NCBI GenBank assembly: GCA_947501685.1
Contig: CANMWQ010000003.1
Coordinates: 434,001 to 498,000, forward strand
Length of the DNA: 64,000 nt
Origin: an uncultured Litoreibacter sp.
Lineage (GTDB): Bacteria > Pseudomonadota > Alphaproteobacteria > Rhodobacterales > Rhodobacteraceae
Direction: 5' to 3'
Positions 1 to 9,963 of the stretch are shown here, piece by piece. The notes beneath the pieces are model-generated. The model saw only the letters and a program-made list of their open reading frames with translations. It searched no databases and was not told the origin of the DNA. Each line of letters begins with the position of its first letter. Position 1 is the first letter of the stretch. The position numbers and the translations under genes were made by a program.

Positions 1-702
1 CTGTCTGACACGTTGCGCACCGAAGCGGCGTTTGCCGCCGCGGCACGGCGCTACTCGGCCTCCGGGTCGCGTGGCCGGGGGGGACGTCTGGAATGGCTGC
101 CCATCGGGCAAGTACCCCCTGCCCTGCGCGCCGCTGTGTTGGTGCTGGAACCCGGCGAGGTGACCGACCCGATCACCCTCGGCCCCGGCGTTGGCATCTT
201 TCAGCTGCGCGCTTTGGAGGAAACCGAGGCCGAGACGCCGGACACGTTGGCGCTGGAATATGTGAGCATTCTGATCCCTGGCGGCCAAAGCGAGGCTGCC
301 CGCGCGCGCGCGCTGGATTTGCAGGACAATTACGACACGTGCGACGACCTTTATAAGCCCGCACAATCGCTGCCTGCCGAAAATTTCGAGCGGGTGGTTC
401 TGCCCGCCGCAGAAGTGCCGGGGGACGTCGCACTCGAGCTGGCCAAGCTGGACGATAACGAGGTCTCCACCGCCGTGACGCGACAAGACGGGGCGGTGAT
501 GGTCTATCTGATGCTCTGTGGCCGAACCATTGAAGTGCCGGAGCCCGACGCGCCAGAGCTGGACGAAAACGGCGAGCCTGTGCCTGCCGCCGACCCGCGT
601 GAACAGCTGCGCCGCCAGCTCTTTTCCCAGCGTCTTGCGTCCTATGCGGACAGCTTTCTGGAAGAGCTGCGCGCTGACGCGATCATCACGACACGCCAAT
701 GA
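1..702 (+). CDS. surA: SurA-type periplasmic peptidyl-prolyl isomerase, 3' part (5' end outside window)
   Basis: The reading frame is open from the first base, so the start lies upstream of the window; 233 residues are visible. Residues 10-80 resemble a PPIC (parvulin) domain: a region ending in GRGGRLEWLP is followed by a hydrophobic stretch and EPGEVTDPITLGPGVGIFQL, as in rotamases. The rest is a second, weaker helical/parvulin-like segment. SurA chaperones outer-membrane proteins in the periplasm. The stop overlaps the pdxA start (ATGA), and surA-pdxA-rsmA is a classic proteobacterial order, usually preceded by lptD, which would lie just upstream. The family call rests on both domain pattern and context; other parvulin-type proteins are possible. 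Confidence 0.75.
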   Translation: MSDTLRTEAAFAAAARRYSASGSRGRGGRLEWLPIGQVPPALRAAVLVLEPGEVTDPITLGPGVGIFQLRALEETEAETPDTLALEYVSILIPGGQSEAARARALDLQDNYDTCDDLYKPAQSLPAENFERVVLPAAEVPGDVALELAKLDDNEVSTAVTRQDGAVMVYLMLCGRTIEVPEPDAPELDENGEPVPAADPREQLRRQLFSQRLASYADSFLEELRADAIITTRQ

Positions 703-1673
703 CCTCTGCGGCGCTGCCGCCGGTCTGCCTGACCTGCGGAGAACCCGCCGGTGTGGGGCTGGAGATTGCGCAACACGCATGGGCAGCGGTCGGCGCGGAG
801 GTGCCGTTCTTTTTGCTGGGCGACGCGCGGCATGTGCCGGGCGAGGTGCAGGTGGTGGAGGCTGTCTCCCAGATTGACGGTGCCGGAGCGCTGCCGGTTT
901 TGCATCATCCATTTGCGGGCGATGCGGTCCCCGGCGCGCCTGACCCGCGCAACGCGGCTGGCGTGATAGACGTGATCGCGCGCGGGGTGGAAATCGTGAA
1001 GGAGGGCACGGCCTCCGCATTGTGCACCTTGCCTATTCACAAGAAGGCGCTGAAGGACGGCGCGGGGTTCGCGCATCCCGGCCATACGGAATATCTGGCG
1101 GCTCTCGACGGCAAGGCGCAGGTCGTCATGATGCTGGCCTGCCCCGAATTGCGGGTGGTGCCTGCGACCATCCATATAGCGCTGTCTGAGGTTCGCCGCG
1201 CCCTGACGCCGGAACTGCTGCGCAAGACGTTGCGGATCACCGAGGCGGCTTTGCGCCGTGATTTCGGCATCCCCTCACCGCGCCTGTCTGTCTGCGGGCT
1301 GAACCCGCATGCGGGTGAAGGTGGCACGATGGGCCGCGAGGAGCTGGACTGGATCGCGCCGCTGGTGGCCGACATGGCTGAGGCGGGCATGAAGATCACC
1401 GGGCCCTGGCCCGCTGACACGATGTTTCATGCGGGCGCCCGCGCGGGCTATGACGTAGCTGTGGCGATGTATCATGATCAGGCGCTGATCCCGATCAAGA
1501 CGATTGATTTTGCAGGCGGGGTGAATGTGACGCTGGGCTTGGATTTCATCCGCACCTCGCCGGACCATGGCACCGCTTTTGACATTGCAGGGCAAGGCGT
1601 GGCGGATGCGAGCTCGACCATTGCCGCGTTGCGCATGGCGCGGGATATGGCTTTGGCCCGAGGTGTTGTTTGA
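699..1673 (+). CDS. pdxA: 4-hydroxythreonine-4-phosphate dehydrogenase
   Basis: This 324-residue protein matches PdxA, which oxidises 4-phospho-hydroxythreonine with NAD(P) in the DXP-dependent route to pyridoxal 5'-phosphate. His159, His204 (in NPHAGEGG) and His259 (in YHDQ) have the spacing of the E. coli metal ligands His166/211/266. His129 in GHTEYLA and the early TCGEPAGVG segment are also typical. The ATG overlaps the surA stop by four bases, so the two are translationally coupled. The product is cytoplasmic, and its length is normal for the family. Confidence 0.95.
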   Translation: MTSAALPPVCLTCGEPAGVGLEIAQHAWAAVGAEVPFFLLGDARHVPGEVQVVEAVSQIDGAGALPVLHHPFAGDAVPGAPDPRNAAGVIDVIARGVEIVKEGTASALCTLPIHKKALKDGAGFAHPGHTEYLAALDGKAQVVMMLACPELRVVPATIHIALSEVRRALTPELLRKTLRITEAALRRDFGIPSPRLSVCGLNPHAGEGGTMGREELDWIAPLVADMAEAGMKITGPWPADTMFHAGARAGYDVAVAMYHDQALIPIKTIDFAGGVNVTLGLDFIRTSPDHGTAFDIAGQGVADASSTIAALRMARDMALARGVV

Positions 1674-1693
1674 GTATTTTCCACCAAATGGAG
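1672..1693 (-). repeat. Partial copy of the AAAATACTC intergenic repeat head
   Basis: Read on the minus strand, this stretch contains CCATTTGGTGGAAAATACTC. It matches, with one difference, the head of the longer repeat at 39771 (CCATTTGGTCGAAAATACTC). It overlaps the pdxA stop and runs against the direction of transcription. No hairpin follows, so it may be a remnant. It lies in the short gap before the rsmA ribosome binding site. Confidence 0.5.
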
Positions 1694-1701
1694 AGGCTTG
1701 C

Positions 1702-2544
1702 GTGGCGCAAATAGACAGCCTTCCCGCCTTGTCGGAGGTGATCCGCGCGCATCAGCTGTCGGCCAAGAAATCCTTGGGGCAGAACTTTTTGCTGGACCTC
1801 AACCTGACGGCGAAGATTGCGCGGCAGGCGGGCGATTTGTCGGGCTGTGACGTGCTCGAAGTGGGCCCCGGCCCCGGCGGTTTGACGCGCGGGCTGTTGG
1901 CCGAAGGCGCGCGGCGGGTGCTGGCGATTGAGAAGGATCCGCGATGCCTGCCTGCGCTTGCGCAGATTGCAGCGGCCTATCCGGGGCGGCTGGAGGTGAT
2001 TGGGGGTGACGCCTTAGAAGTCGACCCGCTGGCGCATCTGACGCCACCTATTCGGGTGGCGGCCAACCTGCCCTATAATGTCGGGACCGAACTGCTGGTG
2101 CGGTGGCTGACGCCTGCCAGCTGGCCGCCGTTTTGGCAGAGCCTGACCTTGATGTTTCAGCGCGAGGTGGCGGAACGGATTGTGGCGCAGCCGGGGGGCA
2201 AGGCCTACGGGCGGCTGGCGGTGCTGTCGCAATGGCGCAGCACGCCGCGCATTGTTATGGAGCTCGCGCCGGAGGCGTTTGTGCCGGCACCCAAAGTGCG
2301 CTCCGCCGTGGTGCATTTCGAGGCGCTGGCCGCGCCGCGGTTTGAGGCAGACGCGCAGGTCTTGAACCGGGTGGTGGCGACAGCGTTTAATCAGCGGCGC
2401 AAGATGCTGCGCTCCGCGTTGAAATCCATGTCGCCTGACATTGAGGACCGGCTGCATGCAGCAGGGATCTCGCCGACGGAGCGGGCGGAGCAGGTCTCGT
2501 TAGAGGCGTTTTGCGCTTTGGCCCGGGTGATGGCCCAAAGCTAG
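1702..2544 (+). CDS. rsmA: 16S rRNA (adenine1518/1519-N6)-dimethyltransferase
   Basis: RsmA/KsgA dimethylates two adjacent adenines in helix 45 of 16S rRNA late in 30S assembly. The 280-residue protein has the family opening [10 protein letters not shown] (21-30), SAM motif [11 protein letters not shown] (51-60) and the catalytic NLPY motif (122-125). The frame extends upstream into pdxA, but homology begins at a GTG at 1702 preceded by GAGAGG at 1691-1696, so that start is chosen. It is the last gene of the surA-pdxA-rsmA run and ends a few bases from the convergent DUF4167 gene. Confidence 0.94.
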   Translation: MAQIDSLPALSEVIRAHQLSAKKSLGQNFLLDLNLTAKIARQAGDLSGCDVLEVGPGPGGLTRGLLAEGARRVLAIEKDPRCLPALAQIAAAYPGRLEVIGGDALEVDPLAHLTPPIRVAANLPYNVGTELLVRWLTPASWPPFWQSLTLMFQREVAERIVAQPGGKAYGRLAVLSQWRSTPRIVMELAPEAFVPAPKVRSAVVHFEALAAPRFEADAQVLNRVVATAFNQRRKMLRSALKSMSPDIEDRLHAAGISPTERAEQVSLEAFCALARVMAQS

Positions 2545-2550
2545 GGGGCC

Positions 2551-3207
2551 TTATTCAGCCGCCGGTTTTTCGTCTGCGGTCTGAGTCACCGGGTCAGATT
2601 TTGGCTTGCGGCTGCGCGGTTTGCGGGCGGGTTTCGGGGCCTGTTCCACCGTTTCGACAAGGCCATTGTCATCCGCGCCGCTGTCATTGCCCAGATCAAT
2701 CACATCGGGCTGATCGCCGCCGCCCAGGACCCGTTCGAGACCGTCGCGATTGCCCTCGTCACGCGGTTTGCGTTCGCGGCGGGGGCGGCTGGCTTTGGGA
2801 GCGTCGGCGCTTTGGCCGTCATTCTGGCCTTTTCCTTCGCCTTTGTGCTCAGCGTTTTGTTGCTGTTGTTTCTCAGCACGCTCTTCGCGTTCGCGCTGCT
2901 GGCGTTCGCGTTGCTGGGCTTGCTGGGCCTCTTGCGCCTCGCGCTTGGCCTCCTGCTCTTTCATGGCTTCGGCCAGCATGCGGGCATAATGCTCCGCGTG
3001 TTGCTGGAAGTTCTCAGCCGACACCCGGTCCCCCGAGAGCTGCGCGTCGCGGTGCAGCTGCTGGTATTTCTCGATGATCTGCTGCGGCGTGCCGCGCACC
3101 TTGCCCTCCGGGCCGGAGCTGTCAAACACCCGATTGACGATATTGCCAGACGGGCGATTGTTGTTGTTACGGTTCTTGCCGCGCGAGCGGGATTTCTGAG
3201 ATCTCAT
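2551..3207 (-). CDS. DUF4167 domain protein
   Basis: This 218-residue protein begins RSQKSRSRGKNRNNNN, a basic Asn/Arg-rich opening characteristic of DUF4167. A helical segment (about residues 25-75, PQQIIEKYQQLHRDA, FQQHAEHYARM) follows. The remainder is a Glu/Gln/Lys-rich, low-complexity, probably disordered and coiled-coil tail (EAQQAQQRERQQREREE) ending in a Pro/Arg/Lys-rich region. The family is common in Alphaproteobacteria. Its composition suggests nucleic-acid binding, but I know no established function. The ATG at 3207 is chosen because the conserved opening starts there; an in-frame ATG 24 codons upstream adds non-conserved sequence. Confidence 0.85.
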   Translation of the reverse strand: MRSQKSRSRGKNRNNNNRPSGNIVNRVFDSSGPEGKVRGTPQQIIEKYQQLHRDAQLSGDRVSAENFQQHAEHYARMLAEAMKEQEAKREAQEAQQAQQRERQQREREERAEKQQQQNAEHKGEGKGQNDGQSADAPKASRPRRERKPRDEGNRDGLERVLGGGDQPDVIDLGNDSGADDNGLVETVEQAPKPARKPRSRKPKSDPVTQTADEKPAAE

Positions 3208-3399
3208 GTGGTTTGGGTTCCAGCCTTGTAAGCAGCGGTCTGAATTTCCGGCCCTATCCGCTTCTATACGCGGTGTCACTATGACGTAGGACCGAGACCT
3301 TATTTTTGGCTTAACTGTAAGGGGCGCCGGAGCACCTTTCTCTTACTTGCCTGAGTAAAACAGTGTGATGCGGGGTATTGCAAGAGGATTCGTCAGCCC

Positions 3400-4170
3400 T
3401 TAGCGCAAAACTGCCGCTATGACCCGGTCTTTGCCGTTTATGTCACGGATTGTGCGGATATCGCGGAACCCCGCTTGCGCGAAAAGCTGCGCGACGGCGG
3501 CGGCCTGATCGAAGCCAATTTCGACCATGAGCGCGCCGTTTGGGGTCAGGTGGTCCGGGGCCTGCGCGCAGATGATGCGGTAGGCGTCGAGCCCGTCGCC
3601 GCCGGGGGTGAGGGCGATTTTGGGGTCAAACTGCCGGACCTCTGGATGAAGGGCGTGATAGGCCTCTGCCGTGATATAGGGCGGGTTGGAGACGATCAGA
3701 TCGAACGGGCCGGTGACGGCGTCGAACCAGTTGCTGGGGGTGAACGCGACCCTGTCCAACAGTGCCAATCGTTCTGCATTGGCCTGCGCGGTGCGCAGCG
3801 CCTTGTCGGAGATGTCGGTGGCGGTGCCTGTTGTCCCGGCACGGGCGGCAAGCAGCGACAGGATGATGCAGCCCGACCCCGTTCCAAGGTCGAGCACGGT
3901 GTTCCACGGGGCTGTGAGCGCCTCTTCGACTAGCGTTTCCGTATCAGGGCGCGGGTCCAGCACGTCGGGGGTGACGAGAAACTCGTGATCCCAAAAAGCG
4001 CGGCGTTGCAGGATGCGGGAGACGGGTTCGCGCCCGGTGCCGCGCCGTGTGATGAAGGCCTTGAAACTGTCCGGATCGTCTTGCGCTGCGGCCCAAAGCA
4101 GCTGCGCGTCGCGCAAAGCTGTTTCAACACCTGCGGCTTTCAATGCCGCGACGCCTTCGGCTTCGGTCAC
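3400..4170 (-). CDS. prmC: Peptide chain release factor N5-glutamine methyltransferase
   Basis: PrmC (HemK) methylates the glutamine of the GGQ motif in release factors RF1 and RF2, using SAM. The 256-residue protein has SAM motif I DLGTGSGC (94-101) and the catalytic NPPY motif (162-165, within IVSNPPYIT). It starts at a GTG overlapping the prfA stop (GTGA), so it is coupled to the gene for its own substrate, the usual prfA-prmC arrangement. The downstream 190 bp (3208-3399) contains no gene that I can see. Confidence 0.95.
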   Translation of the reverse strand: MTEAEGVAALKAAGVETALRDAQLLWAAAQDDPDSFKAFITRRGTGREPVSRILQRRAFWDHEFLVTPDVLDPRPDTETLVEEALTAPWNTVLDLGTGSGCIILSLLAARAGTTGTATDISDKALRTAQANAERLALLDRVAFTPSNWFDAVTGPFDLIVSNPPYITAEAYHALHPEVRQFDPKIALTPGGDGLDAYRIICAQAPDHLTPNGALMVEIGFDQAAAVAQLFAQAGFRDIRTIRDINGKDRVIAAVLR

Positions 4171-5219
4171 AGGCCCTCGGACGCCAGCATCTGCGCTTGG
4201 GCATCCGCGGTCAGCGCGTCGATGATCTCATCCAAGTCGCCTTGCATGACCTGATCGAGCTTGTAGAGGGTCAGGTTGATGCGGTGATCAGACATGCGCC
4301 CTTGCGGGAAGTTGTAGGTGCGGATGCGCTCCGATCTGTCGCCGGAGCCCACCTGCGCCTTGCGGTCGGCGGAGCGTGCGTCGTCGATTTTTTGACGCTC
4401 CAGATCATAGAGCCGGGCGCGGAGCACCTGCATGGCGATTTCCCGGTTGCGGTGTTGCGACTTCTCGGCGCTGACCACGATGATGCCGGTGGGAATATGG
4501 GTGATGCGGACGGCTGAGTCGGTGGTGTTGACGTGCTGGCCCCCTGCCCCGGACGCGCGCATCGTGTCGATGCGAATGTCGGTGGTGGGGATGTTGACGT
4601 CGACCTCCTCGGCCTCGGGCAGCACGGCGACTGTGGCGGCAGAGGTATGCACACGCCCACCGCTTTCGGTGACGGGGACGCGCTGGACCCGGTGGACGCC
4701 GCTCTCATATTTCAGCCGCGCAAACACGCCGGCCCCTTTGACATGGGCCGTGACGGATTTGATGCCGCCCAGCTCGCTTTCTTGCATCTCTATGATGTCG
4801 AACGTCCAGCCGCGGTTCTCGGCATAACGGCGGTACATGTTCAGCAGATCGCCCGCGAAGAGTGCCGCCTCGTCGCCGCCTGTTCCAGGCCGGATTTCGA
4901 TCATGGCGGGTTTGGCGTCGGCGGCGTCCTTGGGCAGCAGCGCCAGCCGGATGGAGGCCTCCGCCTCGGGCAGTTGCGCGCGCAGCTCGGCCAGTTCTTC
5001 CTCGGCCAGCTCTTTCATTTCGGGGTCGGCCAGCATCGCCTCCGCACCCGCGATGCCGTCGAGAATGGCCCGGAAGGCCGCGACCTCTTCAGCGACGGGT
5101 TTCAGCTCCGCATATTCGCGGCTGATGGTGGCAATGTCGTCGGTGGCGCCTGAGGCCAGCTGTGCCTCGAGAAACTCAAAGCGTTGCGTGATCTGGGCGA
5201 GTTTTTCCTGAGCTACCAT
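4167..5219 (-). CDS. prfA: Peptide chain release factor 1
   Basis: RF1 recognises UAA and UAG stop codons and triggers peptide release at the ribosome. The 350-residue protein has the codon-recognition tripeptide PVT (182-184) in the [14 protein letters not shown] context and the catalytic GGQ (226-228) in [15 protein letters not shown]. The frame extends 12 codons upstream of the ATG at 5219, but the family opening [10 protein letters not shown] starts there. The first gene of the prfA-prmC operon. Confidence 0.96.
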   Translation of the reverse strand: MVAQEKLAQITQRFEFLEAQLASGATDDIATISREYAELKPVAEEVAAFRAILDGIAGAEAMLADPEMKELAEEELAELRAQLPEAEASIRLALLPKDAADAKPAMIEIRPGTGGDEAALFAGDLLNMYRRYAENRGWTFDIIEMQESELGGIKSVTAHVKGAGVFARLKYESGVHRVQRVPVTESGGRVHTSAATVAVLPEAEEVDVNIPTTDIRIDTMRASGAGGQHVNTTDSAVRITHIPTGIIVVSAEKSQHRNREIAMQVLRARLYDLERQKIDDARSADRKAQVGSGDRSERIRTYNFPQGRMSDHRINLTLYKLDQVMQGDLDEIIDALTADAQAQMLASEGL

Positions 5220-5273
5220 AGATGCTGTGCTGCCCGATTGGCGCGGAGGGGTCAACTATGGTAATGGGATTGC

Positions 5274-5507
5274 ATGAGACATTCTGTGATCCTCATGGCG
5301 CTGTGCTCTGCCGCGCTGGCCACGCAATCCACCGCGCAGGCGCGCAAGACGGTGGAATGTTATTGCACCGACAAGGCCGGGAGCCGCGTGGAGCTGGGCG
5401 AGACCCGTTGCCTGAGCGTCGGCGGGCGGATGTTTACGGCGCGCTGCGAAATGTCGTTAAATGTGCCGATGTGGCGCGAACAGCAAGGCGGGTGCCTTAC
5501 TGGTTAG
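5274..5507 (+). CDS. Small exported cysteine-rich protein, function unknown
   Basis: The 77-residue product begins with a signal peptide (MRHSVILMALCSAALATQSTAQA, cut probably after about residue 23). The mature part is about 55 residues with five cysteines (29, 31, 46, 58, 74), starting with a CYC pair, suggesting a disulfide-bonded periplasmic or secreted protein. An odd cysteine number leaves one free thiol. The gene is divergent from prfA and convergent with the DUF1499 gene, whose stop codon it overlaps. I do not recognise a characterised family. Confidence 0.7.
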   Translation: MRHSVILMALCSAALATQSTAQARKTVECYCTDKAGSRVELGETRCLSVGGRMFTARCEMSLNVPMWREQQGGCLTG

Positions 5508-5950
5508 AGCTGGCTGAGCCAGCCTTCGACGCGGGCGCGGTTGACGCCCATATCCATCGACCCGTAGCGCAGCCTTGAGAAAATACGCAGCGCGCTGCCG
5601 CCCTCCACCTCGATAATTTTGACGGTGGCCACATCCGGGAACCCCCAAAGCGCGGAGCGGGTCACATAGGTGGCCATGCCGTCTTCCAGAGCGCCCGCAA
5701 TCCGTTCCGTGCGCGGGGTGGCCAGAATAATGGCTTCGAGCCGCGCGGCAAGGGTTTCGGAGGACATGGCGTAAGTTACAGGCTCGATATCGCCGCCGGG
5801 GCGCAGCAGCACATGGCCGGAGAACCCCGGCGTCTTGACCGTTTCGGGATCGACCGCATAGGCGCGTGCGTCCACGGGCGTCAGCCGCACATAGAGCATC
5901 GCGGCGACAAGGGCGAGCAGGCCGAGACCAAGAACGGTTTTCCAGAGCAC
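5504..5950 (-). CDS. DUF1499 domain membrane-anchored protein
   Basis: This is a 148-residue protein with an N-terminal membrane segment (about residues 5-23, VLGLGLLALVAAMLYVRL). A DUF1499-type domain follows (ILATPRTERIAG, YVTRSALWGFPD, RIFSRLRYGSMDMGVNRARVEGWL). The closing pattern SRxRxGxxDxGxNxxRVExW is the family hallmark. The domain probably faces the periplasm; its function is not established. The start is a GTG at 5950 with AAGGGAG upstream. The stop overlaps the convergent small exported gene. Confidence 0.85.
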   Translation of the reverse strand: MLWKTVLGLGLLALVAAMLYVRLTPVDARAYAVDPETVKTPGFSGHVLLRPGGDIEPVTYAMSSETLAARLEAIILATPRTERIAGALEDGMATYVTRSALWGFPDVATVKIIEVEGGSALRIFSRLRYGSMDMGVNRARVEGWLSQL

Positions 5951-5980
5951 TTTCGGGCTCTCCCTTTTTCGGAGATTTTG

Positions 5981-7120
5981 CTATTCAGCGGCGACGCTGT
6001 CTGCGTCTTTGGCAGCTTCGGCGTCCAGCTCGGCGGCCCGTTTTTCAACCAGACCGACGATGTGATCGACCATGCCCTCGTTGCTTTGTTTGTGGTCCTG
6101 CTTGCCTGCCATGTAGATCATGCCGGAGCCCGCCCCGCCGCCAGTAAAGCCCACATCGGTCATCAGCGCCTCGCCGGGGCCGTTGACCACGCAGCCGATG
6201 ATACTCAGGCTCATTGGCGTCTTGATATGCTCCAACCGCTGTTCCAGCTCCGCCACGGTGGCGATCACGTCAAAGCCCTGCCGTGCGCAGGAGGGGCAGG
6301 AAATGATGTTGACGCCGCGATGGCGCAGGCCCAGCGATTTGAGAATTTCGTAGCCGACCTTGACCTCTTCGACCGGGTCCGCGGAGAGCGATACGCGGAT
6401 CGTATCGCCGATGCCCATCCACAGCAGATTGCCCAGCCCAATGGCGGATTTGATGGTGCCGGAGACCAGCCCGCCAGCCTCCGTGATGCCCAGATGGATG
6501 GGCGCGTCAGTGGCCTCCGCCAGCCCTTGATAGGCGGCGGCGGCGAGGAAAACATCGGAGGCTTTGCAGCTGATCTTGTAGTTTTGAAAGTCATTGTCCT
6601 CTAGGATGCGGATATGGTCGAGGCCGCTTTCGATCATCGCCTCGGGGCAAGGCTCGGCATATTTGTCGAGCAGGTGTTTCTCCAGCGAGCCCGCATTGAC
6701 CCCGATGCGGATGGAACAATTGTGGTCCTTGGCGGCCTTGATGACCTCGCGCACGCGCGACGCGTCGCCGATATTGCCGGGGTTGATGCGCAGGCAGGCG
6801 GCCCCTGCCTCGGCGGCCTCGATGGCGCGTTTGTAGTGGAAATGGATGTCGGCCACGATGGGAACCGGGCTTTCGCGGGTGATCTCTTTCAGCGCCTTGG
6901 CGGAGGCCTCATCCGGCGCGGAGACCCGCACGATATCGGCACCGGCTTCGGCGCAGGCCTGCACCTGCTCGATGGTGGCCTTGATGTCCGTGGTGATCGT
7001 GTTGGTCATGGTCTGCACGGTGATCGGGGCGTCGCCGCCTACGGGGACGTCGCCAACCATGATCTGGCGGGATGTACGTCTGTCAATCTGGCGCCAAGGG
7101 CGAATTGCGTGAAGCGACAT
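5981..7120 (-). CDS. ispG: 4-hydroxy-3-methylbut-2-enyl-diphosphate synthase (flavodoxin/ferredoxin)
   Basis: IspG converts MEcPP to HMBPP in the non-mevalonate isoprenoid pathway, using a [4Fe-4S] cluster. The 379-residue protein has the cluster ligands in [10 protein letters not shown] and [10 protein letters not shown] and the opening [20 protein letters not shown], typical of the family. The frame extends upstream, but homology begins just after the ATG at 7120. It lies downstream of the RodZ-like gene in the same orientation, an adjacency also found in E. coli (rodZ-ispG). Confidence 0.96.
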   Translation of the reverse strand: MSLHAIRPWRQIDRRTSRQIMVGDVPVGGDAPITVQTMTNTITTDIKATIEQVQACAEAGADIVRVSAPDEASAKALKEITRESPVPIVADIHFHYKRAIEAAEAGAACLRINPGNIGDASRVREVIKAAKDHNCSIRIGVNAGSLEKHLLDKYAEPCPEAMIESGLDHIRILEDNDFQNYKISCKASDVFLAAAAYQGLAEATDAPIHLGITEAGGLVSGTIKSAIGLGNLLWMGIGDTIRVSLSADPVEEVKVGYEILKSLGLRHRGVNIISCPSCARQGFDVIATVAELEQRLEHIKTPMSLSIIGCVVNGPGEALMTDVGFTGGGAGSGMIYMAGKQDHKQSNEGMVDHIVGLVEKRAAELDAEAAKDADSVAAE

Positions 7121-7234
7121 GCGGGATGACCTGCTTTGAAGTGCTGTTGCAAAACATATAGAAGCAAGGCGGGCGCGCCGCAATCTGTAAGGGCAGCAAT
7201 CTGTAAGGCTAGAGTGACAGCAGGTTTGTCTGCG

Positions 7235-8485
7235 TTACTCTGACACAACCGCGTCTGTCAGCGCGTCTGTTTCTTCTGGGGTGGCGGTGGCCGCCATCGC
7301 GGTCAGGGTCTCGGCCAAAAGCGGCTCGGCGGACGGGTCAGCCTCCGCGTAGCTTTCGGTGATGGCCTCTACACCCAAAGCGACGTTTTTCGCCACGGAG
7401 GTGCCCGGCCCGGCGGGGCCGTAGGTTTTGCCCTGCACGTTAAAAAAGAGCGATCCGGAGTTGCCTGCGCGCAGCAAGGGCTGCTCCTCAGTGGCGGGCA
7501 GCACGTAGCTTTCGCCTGCGTCCAAGGTCTTTTCAAACAGGATTGTCCCGTCGGCCGAGGCCACGCGGACCCATGCCGGGCGCACCGCAAAGAGCACCAC
7601 ATCGGGAGCGGCTTCGGCGACGATCACAGGTGTCGGTACGCTGGGCGGTGCGGGCGCGTCGATATCTGCCACAACCGGGGCCTGCGCCAGACGCCAGCTA
7701 TCGGTGGCCTGCGCCAGCGCACCGTTGGAGCGCGGATCAAGCGACGCAATCGGGCCGTCACGCGCGGTCAGCACCGGTGCTTCCAATGCTTGCGGGCGGT
7801 AGAGCCGGTCCAGCGCGTCGGTAGAGGGCGCGGTCAGCCCGGCGGTGACGTCCTGTTGGCCGCCAGAAAAAAGATCGTTCTCAAACCCGTCAAGTTCGGC
7901 CACGATACCGGGGGTTTGCTCCACCGGGGCAAATTCAACGCGCTGGATTTCTTGCAGCACGGCCCAGCCGCCATAGCCCAACAGGCCGATCAGGCCGATC
8001 ATGACCGAGAGCGACCCAATCGCCGCAGGCTCGATCCTGCTAAAGAAGCCCTCGCCCACCGGAGCGTAAGGGGCCACGGGTTTGATGATTGCGTCTTCGC
8101 CCGGCATGCGCGGGGCGCCGGCTTGTTTGGCCCGTGCGGCACCACCGGTTGTGGCCGTGCTGGCCGACAGGCCTTCCACGCCGGCAAAGCCAGATTCTTC
8201 GCAGAACCGCTGGAACGCCCAGTCGGGATCCATTCCAAGGAACCGCGCGTAGGAGCGCACATAGCCCGCAATAAAGCCGGGGGTTTCAAAAACGGAAGGG
8301 TCGGAATTTTCGACGGCGGCGATGTAGTTGGCTTTGATTTTCAGCTCACGCTGGACGTCGAGCAGCGACTTGCCCATCGTGGCCCGCTCGCCACGCATGA
8401 TGTCGCCCAGCCGAAGATCATACGCGTCAAAGCCGCGCATTTCCTTTGCCTCATTGGCTTTTGGATGTGACTTCCGACCCAGCAT
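7235..8485 (-). CDS. RodZ-like helix-turn-helix membrane protein
   Basis: The 416-residue protein has an N-terminal HTH_25-type domain (about 22-95: LRLGDIMRGERATMGKSLLD, IKANYIAAVENSDP, GFIAGYVRSYARFLG). A single transmembrane helix follows (about 156-177) and then a periplasmic Ala/Pro-rich region. The C-terminal part resembles the DUF4115 domain (RPAWVRVASADGTILFEKTL, GESYVLP, RAGNSGSLFFNVQGK). This is the RodZ architecture; RodZ links MreB to the cell-wall elongation machinery. Placement before ispG supports the call. An alternative start is the ATG 15 codons in. Confidence 0.85.
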   Translation of the reverse strand: MLGRKSHPKANEAKEMRGFDAYDLRLGDIMRGERATMGKSLLDVQRELKIKANYIAAVENSDPSVFETPGFIAGYVRSYARFLGMDPDWAFQRFCEESGFAGVEGLSASTATTGGAARAKQAGAPRMPGEDAIIKPVAPYAPVGEGFFSRIEPAAIGSLSVMIGLIGLLGYGGWAVLQEIQRVEFAPVEQTPGIVAELDGFENDLFSGGQQDVTAGLTAPSTDALDRLYRPQALEAPVLTARDGPIASLDPRSNGALAQATDSWRLAQAPVVADIDAPAPPSVPTPVIVAEAAPDVVLFAVRPAWVRVASADGTILFEKTLDAGESYVLPATEEQPLLRAGNSGSLFFNVQGKTYGPAGPGTSVAKNVALGVEAITESYAEADPSAEPLLAETLTAMAATATPEETDALTDAVVSE

Positions 8486-8620
8486 CCGCCTCTGCCCGCT
8501 ACTTAAAAACTACAGTTCAGTCTTAACAATCGCGCCACGATTCGTCCCCAGATGGCTCAATTGTCCTCACATATAGCACAACTCATTGTGATGATGCACG
8601 TGCAGAAGGTTATCAATAGG

Positions 8621-9844
8621 TTAACAGGCCAAACTGTCTCTATTGAGCGCACATTGTCCCCAAAGCATGTCTAATGCTTTAACGAGACTGTCGATTGTTG
8701 TTGCGTCATGCACCGGAGACGGCGTGAAACGCAGCCGTTCCGTGCCGCGGGGCACCGTCGGGAAGTTGATGGGCTGCACGTAGATGCCGTGTTCTTCGAG
8801 CAACATATCCGAGATCATTTTGCATTTCACCGGGTCGCCGACATGCACCGGCACGATGTGGCTGCCGTGGTCAATCAAAGGCAGCCCCAGCCCGCGCAGG
8901 CGCAGTTTGAGTGCCTCCGCGCCTTGTCGGTGCTGCTCGCGCAGCGCGGTGTCGGTCTTGAGATGAGCCACGCTGGCAGCCGCGCCTGCGGCTACAGCAG
9001 GCGGCAGCGAGGTGGTGAAAATAAAGCCCGGCGCGTATGAGCGGATGGCGTCGCACATTTTGGCAGAGGCCGCGATATAGCCGCCCATCACCCCGTAAGC
9101 CTTGGCGAGTGTGCCGTTGATGATGTCGATGCGGTCCATCAGATTATCGCGCTCCGCCACGCCACCGCCGCGCGGGCCATACATGCCAACCGCGTGCACC
9201 TCGTCAATATAGGTGAGCGCGCCGAACTCGTCGGCCAGATCGCAGATCGCCTCGATCGGGGCGAAATCGCCGTCCATGGAATAGAGCGACTCGAAGGCGA
9301 TCAGCTTGGGCGCATTCGCCGGCAATGCTTCCAATTTGGCGCGCAGATCGTCCAGATCATTATGCGCAAAAATCTGCTTGTGGCCGCCATTTCGGCGAAT
9401 GCCTTCGATCATCGAAGCGTGGTTGAGCGCGTCCGACAGGATCACCAGCCCCGGAAAAAGCCGGGGCAGTGTCGAGAGGGTCGCATCATTGGCGATATAG
9501 GCGGAGGTAAAGAGCAGTGCGGCTTCCTTACCATGCAGATCGGCCAGCTCGGCCTCTAAGCGTTTGTGATAAACGGTGGTGCCCGAGATGTTGCGCGTCC
9601 CGCCAGAGCCCGCGCCTGTCGCGTCGATTGCTTCGTGCATCGCGTTCAGGACAACCGGGTGCTGGCCCATCCCCAGATAGTCATTGCCGCACCAGATCGT
9701 CACCTCACGCTGGGTGCCGTCTTCACGGGTCCAGACCGCGTTGGGGAAATTGCCCTTCTCGCGCTCCACGTCGATGAAAGTCCGGTAGCGGCCTTCCTGG
9801 TGCAGGCGGTTCAGGGCGGTGTCTAGGTCAGAGTCATAGGACAT
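8621..9844 (-). CDS. hemA: 5-aminolevulinate synthase (C4 pathway)
   Basis: ALA synthase condenses glycine and succinyl-CoA, the first step of tetrapyrrole synthesis in Alphaproteobacteria. The 407-residue protein has the length of the Rhodobacter enzymes. The PLP lysine is Lys248 in [11 protein letters not shown]; the PLP-binding aspartate lies in [17 protein letters not shown] and [12 protein letters not shown] are typical. The chosen ATG at 9844 starts the conserved opening; an in-frame ATG 15 codons upstream does not. I saw no FNR-type palindrome in the 120 bp upstream. The product feeds haem and also the sirohaem made by the cysG product in this window. Confidence 0.96.
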   Translation of the reverse strand: MSYDSDLDTALNRLHQEGRYRTFIDVEREKGNFPNAVWTREDGTQREVTIWCGNDYLGMGQHPVVLNAMHEAIDATGAGSGGTRNISGTTVYHKRLEAELADLHGKEAALLFTSAYIANDATLSTLPRLFPGLVILSDALNHASMIEGIRRNGGHKQIFAHNDLDDLRAKLEALPANAPKLIAFESLYSMDGDFAPIEAICDLADEFGALTYIDEVHAVGMYGPRGGGVAERDNLMDRIDIINGTLAKAYGVMGGYIAASAKMCDAIRSYAPGFIFTTSLPPAVAAGAAASVAHLKTDTALREQHRQGAEALKLRLRGLGLPLIDHGSHIVPVHVGDPVKCKMISDMLLEEHGIYVQPINFPTVPRGTERLRFTPSPVHDATTIDSLVKALDMLWGQCALNRDSLAC

Positions 9845-9963
9845 CGGGCAGGCACTCTCGCAAAGAATCTTCCCGCTATATAGCCGCAAACCGCGCCGGG
9901 GCCACAGCTACAAAATGCCGCCCCCACGGGGTTGTGAGCCGCGACAGAGCGGGCCGTGGCGGG

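Noticed and set aside
9845-9963. FNR/FnrL-type site upstream of hemA
   Set aside because: Known hemA genes in Rhodobacter can be FnrL-regulated, but no TTGAT-N4-ATCAA-like palindrome is visible in the upstream gap.
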